Position numbers and translations under genes: made by a program. From NCBI GenBank assembly GCA_015501055.1, contig JADNYV010000049.1:124001-188000 (forward strand): 64,000 nucleotides of DNA. Reading direction: 5' to 3'. Source of the DNA: Mucidula mucida. Lineage: Eukaryota; Basidiomycota; Agaricomycetes; Agaricales; Physalacriaceae. Every line of letters starts with the position of its first letter. Within the stretch, counting starts at the first letter, position 1. Below are positions 1 to 10,561 of the stretch, piece after piece. A model generated the notes under the pieces. The model searched no databases, had not been told where the DNA came from, and saw only the letters and a list, made by a program, of their open reading frames with translations.

Positions 1-358
1 AGTAAGGTGCGTACTTTTTTGAAGGAGGTGCGTCTGAAAAATATTGACAACTGGGGAACCATGGTGCAACTAGAGCCTGGATTTCGCTCGCTGGACGCGT
101 CCGGCCTGCGAGAACATGTTGAAAAAGACGCTGCAGAATGAAATAATGAAGTGACCTGTCTTGATTCTCTTCGCGACTTGCTGACATGACCGAAGCATGG
201 CAAGTGCTGCTCAAGTTGCCGGAGAAATTTGCCGCTTAGGTTGCCGCTTCCGGCAGTTCACGTATTCTCACTGCTTCTCAGTTCTGACCTTGTTACATGG
301 ACCTCTATATATCCCGTAGTGACGCGGTTACACAAGAGTACGTTGTATTCACGCAAGG
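1..358. other. intergenic, no gene seen
   Basis: No open frame with recognisable family features was found. The stretch lies downstream of the stop of the minus-strand SLX1 gene, so it should hold that gene's 3' untranslated region and perhaps the edge of a neighbour outside the window. Confidence 0.5.
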
Positions 359-1846
359 TCAATCAGACAATTCCATGTAGTTAGGATCGGGAGATGAGAC
401 GCTAAGACTCGACATACGATCTGCCAGTTTCTCTGGAGACGTAAGGGTATGAAGCTTCCGGGGCGCCTGCTTAGGACTGCCTTTGCGCCTGACTTTCGTC
501 GGCGAAGGCGGCGGAGAGTCGTCCAACTCTGGGTTAGAATCAATTCCGCCGAAATCGAAATCCTCTCCGCTACTGTCTTGAGGAACAGCTTTGAGTGGAC
601 GGCCTCTTTTTTTTGAAGAAGCAGTTTGGCTACTTGACGCGGTTTGGATTTGGATTGTGAGCGCCCTGGAAGCCGTTCGTCATCGGTATCATCCAGCTCT
701 GGATTCGAATCGATGCCGCCGAAATCGAAGACCTCGCCGTCACTTGATTCATGGCCCATCTGTATCTTCGGTGGTCTGCCTCGCCTCTTCGGAGAGGATG
801 CAGTAGTAGCAACTGCTGTCTTCTTAGGCCGTCCAACTTTCTTTGGTAAAGAGTGCCCTTTCTTCGACGGCGAAGGTGAAAGTCCGTCGTCACTAATGGT
901 CGTGCGCTTCCTTGAAGTGCTCGCACGTCGTTTCCGTTTAGTAGGAGTGGTTTGAGTCTCATCTTCAACTCCATCGTTGTCCTCCATATCCAACCCAGCT
1001 TCGTGATCATCATCATCCATGACCTGAGTCGTACCAACACGGTTGAACATCGCTTTGACAACGTCCCCCCAAAGAATGTACTGGCACATCCTGGACATTT
1101 GCCTCCTCGTGGAATCATGCGTTCCAAGCTCCCTTCTTTTTCAAGGAAACGGGCAGAGAGACACGGCAGATGTGCCGACATCCCACAATCGGGACAAACT
1201 GCGATTGAAAGCGGCTCTTGAGGAAGACTGGAAGCGCAGACATGACAGCTCGAGTGTGGTGAAGGAGCTTTATCTGCGAGGAGATATCGAGCGTAGACGG
1301 GCCGCCAAGCACAGTTGAAGATGAAGCAACACTTTTTGGGAGCTTGCTCCAAATTTGCACGGCAGTTTCGGTGAAGAGCACAACACGAAGGGGCTGCACA
1401 TCATATGGATGAGTCGCGACCATCGTGTGCAAGTTCTTTACGTGCTGAGCGAGACTTCGACCCTTTGTGGTCTTTCCCTTGAGATGACGGGAGATGTGAG
1501 GATGTTGCCAGGCCCATTCGAATTGTAAAGCAGCTTGTTTGGATGGAAAACCGTGAACCAGCATGTGCATAACCCATGGACGCTTGTGCGATGTCTTCCA
1601 GGCTCCCTGTGATATCTCACCTTTGTTCGAATATTGAGCTATGACCTTTTGTTAGCGATAGAATTGATTCACCGTTATGTTGCCTGATACGCCTCAGAGG
1701 ATTTGGCGTGCTACCAATATATGTAGCTGTTGCAGACGGAGTCTTGAGAGATTTCAGGAGATAGCATGCGTAGAACTGTGGGTATGCATGCGCCTAATAA
1801 GCTCAGTCGAAACGTGGCGTCAGCGGAAGCGAAAGCTCACATTCAT
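359..1846 (-). CDS. SLX1: SLX1 structure-specific endonuclease with C-terminal AT-hooks
   Basis: Catalytic subunit of the SLX1-SLX4 nuclease, which cuts branched DNA in the nucleus. Exons read: 1841-1846 (Met-Asn only), 1673-1775, 1333-1620, 359-1273. The GIY-YIG domain shows [22 protein letters not shown] and [20 protein letters not shown]4HC3 zinc finger follows: CHVC, CPDC, HLPC, CPGC. After it come WGDVV, then basic GRP-type AT-hooks ([24 protein letters not shown]) and an acidic repeat ending [20 protein letters not shown]. The tail ends PNYMELSD. Two one-base frame breaks are needed: between CPGC and WGDVV (near 1065-1090, beside a run of six C at 1065-1070) and just before the third AT-hook (near 607-640, beside a run of eight T). 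Family assignment is firm; whether the breaks are real is open. Confidence 0.9.
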
Positions 1847-2234
1847 GATGATGGTCTGTGAAGAACTGTGGCACGATCACGTGTTGTTGAACTCGAGACA
1901 AATGACTCACCTCTGGTGATAAACGACTCCAGAAGACTATTATACGTCTTCAATGTACCGGATGCCTTGTCAGACTAGCGTTTTGGCCTGGCCAATTGCG
2001 CAATAAGTCCCGACTCGGCCTGTCGAGCTGACCCCTGAGCGGGAGGGCCGACTCCCGAGTGCCGTTATCGGCACGTGGAATGTTCAGTCAGTCACGTGGT
2101 GTCGTGAGTTGCCTTGTTTTGCTTCGCTAGAGCTTGAACTGCAACTACAACGACGAGGACCGAGTCGGCCTCGATTCTCTCTCGTTCTCAATACAGAGGC
2201 CTTTTCCTTGTTCTGATACCCATACCTCGCTCCA
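1847..2234. promoter_or_regulatory. divergent intergenic region SLX1 / RING gene
   Basis: The starts of the minus-strand SLX1 gene and the plus-strand RING gene face away from each other across this 388-bp gap, so it must hold both promoters. No clear TATA box was identified. This is inference from gene layout. Confidence 0.5.
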
Positions 2235-3209
2235 ATGCCTGCCGCACGGACTACAAGGCAACACAGGTCGTCGCCACTCGGAGCCAGTCCCAAGCATTCC
2301 AATCAATCGTCGGATATTATTGAACTACCTAGCCGCACAGCAGCGCCCAAAAAGCGCAAACCGCGTCAAACCGAGGTCATCGAGATCTCCTCTGACGACG
2401 ATGAAGCTGCTGTACCGGCATATGAGGCTGCAAGAGTAAATACGCTGGAGGCACAAGTAAAGAAATTGAAAGCGGTACGTCAGCTTTGTCTCAAGAATCG
2501 TTAACGTGTTTTAATCTACTACAGGAATTAGCCAAATCCGAAGCGGATAACAAACGAATTCGCAAAGAACGCTCTGCGTTACAAGGAACTGTCGAGAAGC
2601 TACAATCGTCCCAGGCTGAAGATGCTGGGGATGGAGAGACTATCGTGCGTTCTATTTCACTGCCGATCACCTTTGGCTGATTCCATACAGGCAATCTCAA
2701 AGCTCGAAGATGATCTTACATGCGAAATATGTTCAATGAAGATGTGGCGTCCCTACATGTGCGTCTATTCTCTCCCCACAATCTATACTCATCGCTAACC
2801 ACACTTCTAGATTGCCCAAATGTGGACATACTTCTGCGAGACCTGTCTCCAAGGGTGGTTCACGACGACCACCGCGCAATATCAAGCTACACATCCCAAC
2901 TACAATCCCAATGTCCCCATTCCGATGCCCAATTTCCTGCGAGATACCATGTACTATGGCCAGATCGTTCCTCGGCAATTTATGAACTTGGTCAACCAGC
3001 TCGACACTGGTGGTGCATCCCTAACATGTCCCACCTGTCGAGAATGCGTCAAAATTCGGCCTGTCGAGTGTTTTGCCATCAAGAGCCTGGTCAGGACCGT
3101 TGGTTCCGCGCAAGGCGAAGAGAGTCCCAAGAAACCTGTAGCAAAGGGGCGAGGAAAGCATAAAGCACCGGTCGTCAAAGACCCGTGGGCCGCATTCTTC
3201 CCCTCATGA
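2235..3209 (+). CDS. RING-finger protein, putative E3 ubiquitin ligase
   Basis: Exons read: 2235-2474, 2525-2644, 2691-2758, 2811-3209, with GT-AG introns. The N-terminal part is basic and low in complexity, with an acidic EVIEISSDDDE stretch. A short coiled-coil-like region follows (ARVNTLEAQVKKLKAELAKS). The RING runs CEICSMKMWRPY, LPKCGHT, FCETC, and closes with LTCPTC after a long insert. The C-terminus is lysine-rich and ends WAAFFPS. The RING itself contains a one-base break between CGHT and FCETC at about 2830-2834; as written, translation of the last exon leaves frame at the third zinc-ligand cluster. RING proteins usually recruit E2 enzymes, but I do not recognise the specific substrate or subfamily. 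Confidence 0.75.
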
Positions 3210-3454
3210 TCCGGGAGAGGCATTTATTGTTATTCTTGGACTCGCATCGCATTCATGTATAACTTATATGCAGCATCTCTAAATTAGCCTTGTCTGTATA
3301 CGACGCGTCCTGGCCTTACATCGGTAAATATCCTACATACTCTATCCAATATTACATGATACATTAGCTACAATGAGAGTGATTATCGGTTGTACAGAAA
3401 TGCAAGAAGAACATAAGGTCATGAATGATAAATCTAACATGCGCAATGCGGGAA
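3210..3454. other. convergent 3' region
   Basis: The RING gene (+) and MED12 (-) end towards each other here. The 245 bp should hold both 3' ends. Nothing else seen. Confidence 0.5.
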
Positions 3455-6400
3455 CTATCGCTTACGAGGCTTTGCCTTCGTGGCTACAGTCTTCGACGCG
3501 GTTCTCTGCTTCTTGGGCTTTGGAGCGGACATTGGCCCTTCAATGATTACCACTTCGTCATCACTAGGAGGTCCTTTTCTCTTAGAGCTAGACCCGGTCC
3601 TTCGCGATGAAGTCGACGTGTTCGGGAGCATATCCACGTCGATGATTTCGCTCGAGTTTGACGAACGGTTGACTGATGGACTCCCCCGTCGTACTGAAAC
3701 CCGAGCCGAGGAACGCGAATGAGGAGAAGACGCCGGCGACGCGCGCGACGTCAGACGGGTGGCCGAAGAAGACGAGCTTGGCTCATGAGCGCTCGCGGGG
3801 CCGCTCTGCCTTGGTGCGTCGTGGGCGCGGTGCCAACCTCCAGCCTCGTCTCCCGCCAATCCCGCTTGAAATGCTATCCGACGATAATCCATCCTCAAAA
3901 GTCCTCAGATTTCCTTCAATGACCGGATCGTCCGTCCGCGTTTCTAGGATGCCATCACCAGTCATGCGAGCACCGAAAGTATCGAGAGACAGTGAGCCCG
4001 TATTTTTACGAGGTATTTCACTTTGAGGCGCTGCTTTTCCTCCTTTCCCGTTCGGCCTCTTTTGCATCGAGATTCGACGGCTCTCCGAGATGCTCGATCC
4101 ACTCCCATGGTCGTTTACCACAGGAGTTTCTTGAACGACTTGTCCAGATTGGTCACGACGACATGATGCTAGATTTGCCACCCTCGCCACGTTAGGCAGC
4201 GACGGTAGTAAAGAACGAAGCTGCCTCAGATACTCCGGCGGAATATCTGTCGTCAGCGCAGAGGCATCCATAGGAGGATATGCAGCGAACGGGTCAAAAG
4301 CTGCCATTTTGCTTGTAGCTGGCATTTCTGACGCACTGTTAGATGAAACTCAGGGGTAGCAGGAAACGGACGTACCATCAACGAGGAAGAGCAACGTGTC
4401 CAAAAGTAAGGGAAACACAATCGAGTCGAAATTACTCCCAGATGCGTGAAACTGGGAAATGATCAGTACTTTGTGTATCATAGATAATGAGATGCATACC
4501 AAAGCAAGGCGGTACAATGCTTGACTTAAACCACGACACTGACTTGTCGTGCTTGGTGTCCAAGCCCCATCGAAGCCTAGGTCAAACTGCAGTAACCGCG
4601 CTAGAAGAATAACTCGTCGTGTAAACGACTCTCTACGTGAATCATCGAGCTCCTTCGATTCTGCATCTACTTTGTTGAACTTGGCACATAATGTCGAAAA
4701 GAAGGCGTCCTGAATCTCAGGATTGAGCGAAGGAAGCTGGGACGGATCTTGACGCAGCGGTTCAGCCACATAGATGAGGATCCGGAACGATTCTCCTGCA
4801 CGAGTAGCACAGTCCTCGATTACTCCTGCATCCGTCGTGTCTTTGCCAATAGTCTCGGTGAGGAAGCGAAGTCCGTTGTTGATGATCTTTCCCGCAACCG
4901 CCGACCCGACTCCTTGAGTCATTTGCGTAACAAAACTCGCTTCGTCTGAGGAAAGAGAATGGTCAAAGATGACGGCCGTTAATTTGTCCAACGTCATGCA
5001 GGCCGTCTCGTACGCATGGGACTCAGTCGAGACAGAATGCTCCATTTGCTTCAGGAAAAATTGTAACTGAATCGTCGTGGCCGAAATCATCCACGGGCTC
5101 AAGAACGACGACTTCTCGGGCCAGCTGTAGATTTCGATGTCTGAAGTAGTGCATTAGAGTCTGTTAGCACACCATTTTATTGAGCGTACCTTCTTCAGGA
5201 GCCTCAGAGAATATCATCCTCAACGCAGCCATAGTTCGGTCGCCAACCTCCGGACTGGTGTTCTCAAGCAAATTCATGGCATGTTCGAATGCGGTTCGAA
5301 GAGCATCCAGGTTACGGAAAGTCCCTTGGCGAAAGTTATTGTCCTCGTAGAGGCAATGCCTGATTGTCTTCACCTCTGCCCGCAGCGTCTCAGGAATGAG
5401 CTCGTTGTTCTCCAAGGAAACGATGATCGGAATATTAGTGACCAGGACAGGAAAATGTGGATCGCAGTAGACGTCCTGCTTTCGTGTCCTCAACCGTTGA
5501 ATGTCAAAGATATCGGCTGGAGGCATTGCCGCTGCCGTTCCCTCTTCGCAGAGCAAAAGCACCTTGACGAGATTGTTCGCCGCAGCGAGAAAGAGCTCCA
5601 TCTGACTGGCCTGCTGCGGTGTCGAAGCGGAGGCACCAAGCTGCCAGGCGGGATAAACAAGACCGGTCATGATCGTCGTAGTTTTCAACGCTCCACGAAC
5701 GACCAAGAATAAGAGCAGAACAGTTGCGATATCCCACGTCTCCGGACTCAGCATCGCAACCTCATGTTTTCCTGGTCCCAAAAACCATCGCAAAACTTCA
5801 TCGTCAAGGCCGGAAGGCAGATGCTGGTCAATGTGACACAGGAAGTGGGCATAACGAAGCGCACAGTCTCGTCGACCACTTTCTTCGGGAGTCATAGCAG
5901 GGATCTGACGCAGACTAGCAACGGTGTTGTCCCACACTTTCCATGCCCAGTCATATGACATTCGGTACTTGATCCAAAGGCCATTGGCAAGCGTGGAGGG
6001 AGCCTGTGGGTCGAAATCTCCGGCTAGAAGTAAAATCTCAGGTAACACGTCGGGAACCGCAACCGGAGCTTGGTTGACCATCAGGGGTTGCAGGGCCTGT
6101 CCACCATTCAGTAAGTAGGCTAGATGAAAGAAAAATATGACTAACTAGTGCATAGATCGAAGCGTCCGTCTGTATCTGGTCGCGAGCTTCGCGGCTCAGA
6201 AGCGCGTTGTTGTCCAGTTCCACGATTAAAAGAAGAAGTGCGCGAGACTGAACACCTCGACTTTTCCATGATTGATGCGCTGTTTGAAGAGTGGCAAGTA
6301 TCGTATTAACCGCATCCATACATGCCCAAATGGTAGCAAAACGTCGAATGATGTCAATCGCGGTGTTGAGGCTATCTGCGTTGAGGAGTGTTCCAGCAGA

Positions 6401-9096
6401 CAGAGAGTGAGCTATTGGTAACACGATAGGTGCAATCATAAAAGAGACTATTAACTCACATTCAACAATGATTGAAAACATTTCGTCTTGGCCATGAGTT
6501 CAACAGTCAGACAGTATGACTTGAGGACACTTTGATCCCCACTTGACTCTGCACTAAACAGCTGTGAAAACGAATTCAAAGTTTGAAGGAAAGAGTTTTA
6601 CTTGGACAATCGTTTCTGAAGAAGCGGGAGCAGCCACAACTTTAACGTCCTAACCTGCTCGTACCGAGACGCCTCCATGAACTTGGGACACGTCGCAACT
6701 AGTGCCGAGGGTGAGCGCAAAACGTCCGTAGATGAACCTGTCCAAAATTTAGAACCACGTCACATAAACTTTGACTTGCAAACCTTCGAAAATGGGCAGG
6801 ACCGCACGGATTTCTCTGCGCATCTCCCTCTCGTTCTGCTCTTCCGGTACGTCTCTAATCCTGACACCATAAAGGGCAGTCTTACGTTGCGCGATGTGAG
6901 ACTTCTCCGTTAAGGTGATCCAGCGGAGGAAGTGTCGATGTCGAGACTCTCCTGGCTGGACAACGGTGAGCACGTACAGATAATGTGATCAGACCGAATG
7001 CGTACATCACTGACGATCAACCCAGGTTCCGACCGCGCCACAAGCCTTTGGATGTACCTCTCGTACGAAAAAAGCTGTCGCTGCACCAACTTGCCGAATA
7101 GTAATGACACCGTCCGGATGACTTTGGGGTCACCAGCCACGTCAGAGCAGTCCAGCCAGGTGAAGAGCTCATCCTGTAGGAACTCGTCCGGAGAAGTACA
7201 CTCACGACGAATAGAGCGAGCAGAGGCCCGCTGTCTCCAGTTATATATCAGGGTGACAGCAGCGAATGGCCGATGATCACCAAATTGAAGGGGCGTTATA
7301 CACCACGTCAGCAACAGATCAAGTTTGTGCTTAGTGTCCTCGAGATCGTCTGAAAAGAAGGATATCGAATTGATGTTGGTCGTTTTCGATATAGAATTCA
7401 GCAACTGTCAGTAAAATAAGTATCGCTCGTCAGGTTAGGAAAAGCTCTTACTTTGATGTCAAGTACGGATGACCCGAGGCGAGCTGTGGCGAGAGGCGGC
7501 AGGTTGCTGAACAACATCGCCTGATTTCTCCGTTGAATGTCACTGCAATGACGAGCCAATATTTGCCGGATGGCAAGTGTATTCTGCGAAGCCAACGTTG
7601 GGTCCATGATGTTCTCTGCCAATACATTGTCCAACAATTTCGAATGGAGTTGCCATTGCTTCGGACTAACAAAGGCGTCCGGTAATGCGAGACAAATACG
7701 CTAAAGGTGCATCAGCATGAATCTCGAGCGATCGAGAAGTTCTGACCTGGACGATAACTTTCAAAAGCCCTTCCGTATCGACGAGAAACTCCTTGGATGC
7801 CGAAAGGGATATCTACCGATAGATGAGCGACGCAGACAAGACCATGGAGTATAACGCACCTCTGACAGTTTGCCCACACATGCGTCGACGAAATGTTTAC
7901 TTAACGGCCTGCACGCCAACATACCTTCAAGGTACTCATCGGCAATGCGAGCGATAAAGCCAGCCTGGGCCAGATTACAAGTGCTCATATGATGGACAAC
8001 CCAGATGAGAAACGTCCGATGATCGACTAGACCCTCCAGATAGAACGACTGGAGAAGCTTCAAGCTGTATGCTGTTAATGAGACTGATATACGTGTTGAA
8101 GAATAAGCCGTACCAGTATGAGAATCGTAAGATCCAACGCTCGCGTGTCGCCGAGTCGGCCAATACTCCCTTGAAAGTCTGTTTAATATTCATGCCCGGC
8201 CGAGGCGCGCTTGGAAGAGCGATATCCGCTAGCTGTTTCTTCATATAGCTTGTAACGACGCCGGTCCATTCCACACTATACTGGATGGGTTGTAGGACGG
8301 TTTATTACGTAGACCAGCCTTGGTGCATGTGAGCGGCGGTTCGTTGGACAGGCAGCTGACATACAGTTTCGTTGGCACCAAAAACGCGTAGAAACCATAC
8401 CGCTCTCGGTATAGCAACATTGTTGAACTGCAGGAGATCTAGTAGATCGTGTCCTTTGGCACCATGTGGAACGCTTTTCCCAAGCTTGTTCAGTGGCACG
8501 GCCGGATTGGCAAGGTCAGCAAACCAATTCTGCCGTTTTGGGTCATTGAGCGTCACTCGAGGAGGAACGCGAAATGAGCAAGATCTTGTAATCGATAGTT
8601 GAGGCAATGAGCAAGAAATGGAGGGTGGACACGCACGGAATGGGTGGTAATTGCTGTGATCGCCGGGCAAACACCTGATTCATCAACTCTTCCAGTTTTG
8701 CAAGTGTATTTGCGCCATGAAGGGCCTCCGAGACGCCGGGCTGTGCCGTGGATGTCTCCAGCTGTGTCCTGGGTGAGCTAGGAGTAAAGATAATGTCAAG
8801 TGGACATACGGAGACAGACAGCGGTAGCGCAAAGCCATTTTTAACATTTGCATCGGAGAGAACATCCTCCTCCTGGTGCACACGCGGAGGGTGGTATCCG
8901 GCATATCCTACGACGCCGTCAGTGCCGACAAAGAGAGAGAAAAGTGCAGGACCAGACCAAGCTCTGCTGAAATATGGGCTGGTGGCAGCCACGGTGGGGG
9001 ATGGGCATGGTATAATGGAATGGCAGTCCTGTCGGCCGATCTGTCGTGGCCTCTCATTGCAGCGTCTGTATGGCGCAATGTCGCCGTCGTCGCCAT
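3455..9096 (-). CDS. MED12: Mediator complex subunit 12 (CDK8 kinase module)
   Basis: MED12/Srb8 is a scaffold of the Mediator kinase module in the nucleus. Exons near the start read 8958-9096, 8637-8907, 8365-8584, 8114-8318, 7860-8064, 7747-7812, 7452-7700, 7006-7404, 6784-6955, then more to 3455. The N-terminal Med12 signature is clear: GYHPPRVHQEEDVLSDANVK, NQVFARRSQQLPPIP, RVTLNDPKRQNWFADLANP, LGKSVPHGAKGHDLLDLL, AVWFLRVFGANET, LADIALPSAPRPG. The Med12-LCEWAV part shows SRHRHFLRWITLTEKSHIAQ. The long middle is helical. The tail is Ser/Arg/Lys-rich with an acidic patch (SSEIIDVDM) and ends KAKPRKR. Frame breaks: one base missing near 8283-8290 (before YSVEWTGVV) and a shift near 3790-3890, so the Ser-rich tail lies in a different frame from the preceding exon. 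It diverges from the LEU5-like gene over 188 bp. Confidence 0.92.
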
Positions 9097-9284
9097 TCAA
9101 CAAGGAGAGGTCATGGCGGTGAATGAGCGAAACGGCATTACAGGTATATCGTTTGCCGGCGGCTAACCCCGAAGATATCCTATTCCTGAACCGTCACTGG
9201 CCATTGGTGCGTCTTATGCCGCCTCTGTTGGGCACACTCTGATTGGCTAGCAGGTCCTCCTTATGAGCCTTGTCGTCTGTGCCA
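9097..9284. promoter_or_regulatory. compact divergent promoter MED12 / LEU5-like
   Basis: Only 188 bp separate the two start codons (MED12 minus, carrier plus), so both promoters and both 5' UTRs share or overlap this stretch. No specific element was identified. Confidence 0.55.
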
Positions 9285-10437
9285 ATGAGTTCAGATGTTG
9301 CCAAGCACCGGAAGACCAAGGACCTTGACCGTATTCTTCGCTCGGGATTGGCTGGCGGGGTAGCGGGATGTGTAGTACGCATACATTCCGTATCCAATAA
9401 TATTCCTCTCACTGGTTCCAGGCAAAGTCAGTAGTCGCCCCTCTCGACAGAGTCAAGATCCTTTTTCAGGCATCCAACCCCGACTTTGCAAAGTATGCCG
9501 GTGCGTCAGTGTGGGTCTACCATGTTCGTCATCGTTGCTCAACTGCCGGAAGGCTCCTGGAGTGGCGCATTTCGCGCGGGAACTCGCATATACCACGAAT
9601 CTGGCGTGCGCGGACTCTTCCAAGGTCATTCCGCGACATTACTAAGGATCTTCCCCTACGCGGCTATCAAATTCATGGCATACGACGAGATACACTACGT
9701 GAGCGCTGTCGTGTAATGCTCCAAACAATCCTTCAATTTCTGTAGATCCTAATGCCTACGAGAAACGACGAGACCAACTTTCGCCGCTTCACAGCCGGAG
9801 CTTTATCCGGTGCGTCTTCCCTCGGTGCATAGCCGGCCTCTTCTCACCTTGTACAGGTATGACATCAGTCTGTTTTACGTACCCTCTTGAAGTTGCCCGT
9901 GTTCGCATGGCCTTTCGAACTACAACCTCTCCTGACACTCCTCGTCCCTCCTTCCTAAGCGCTATGCGCAAGATATATCACGAATCCGCCTCCATACCCC
10001 ACGGCCAGACAACCGCACCTCTATTTGAACAGTTCCCCTTCCTCAAGCTCTATCGAGGTTTCACTGCTACTATGGTTGGAATGATACCGTACGCGGGCAT
10101 GTCGTTCCTTGCCTGGGGTTACCTCCGTGCCCACTTTATTCCAAAGGACAAGTTAAAAGCCGCCTCCCCTGGGGCGGATCTGATAATTGGCGCTGTTTCG
10201 GGCGCGGCGGCACAAACAGTGTCTTATCCGTTCGAAGTCATCAGGAGACGCATGCAGGTTGGCGGTATTACACGACCGGATCGCTGGATCGGATGGAAAG
10301 AAACAGTCACGTCAATTTATCGTGCCGGCGGCTTGGGAGGTTTCTATGTCGGATTGAGTATCGGATATCTTAAAATTGTTCCCATGACTGCCGTCACCTT
10401 TGCGATTTGGGAAGGAGGAAAGCGTTTATTAGAATAG
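9285..10437 (+). CDS. LEU5: mitochondrial carrier, LEU5-like coenzyme A transporter
   Basis: SLC25-family inner-membrane carrier. Exons: 9285-9371, 9422-9500, 9553-9698, 9746-9809, 9857-10437, all with clean GT-AG junctions and no frame breaks. Three repeats carry the carrier signature: [24 protein letters not shown] and [15 protein letters not shown], each followed later by a G-hydrophobic motif ([54 protein letters not shown]). [20 protein letters not shown] is typical of the LEU5/SLC25A16/SLC25A42 branch, linked to CoA accumulation in the matrix. The start was chosen because it opens directly into [14 protein letters not shown], the first transmembrane helix. Confidence 0.9.
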
Positions 10438-10561
10438 TAGGCATCAAATAGTGTGCGTGTCTTCGTCCGCCACTCTTGACTGAAGCTGACCTATGGACAA
10501 GTTTTTTTGTACTTTATAGACACGCTGTACCTCATAATCAAGAGACTTCACTATAATACCG
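10438..10561. other. convergent 3' gap
   Basis: The carrier gene and the GH43 gene end 124 bp apart. The gap should contain both polyadenylation regions; nothing else seen. Confidence 0.5.

Noticed and set aside
591..1318. Long plus-strand open frames over the SLX1 gene
   Set aside because: They are mirror frames of the minus-strand coding sequence with no family features.
6550..6605. Possible one-base deletion in MED12 after QKRLS
   Set aside because: Using the later acceptor TGTTTAG joins the frames (AESSGDQSVLKSYC) without any lesion.
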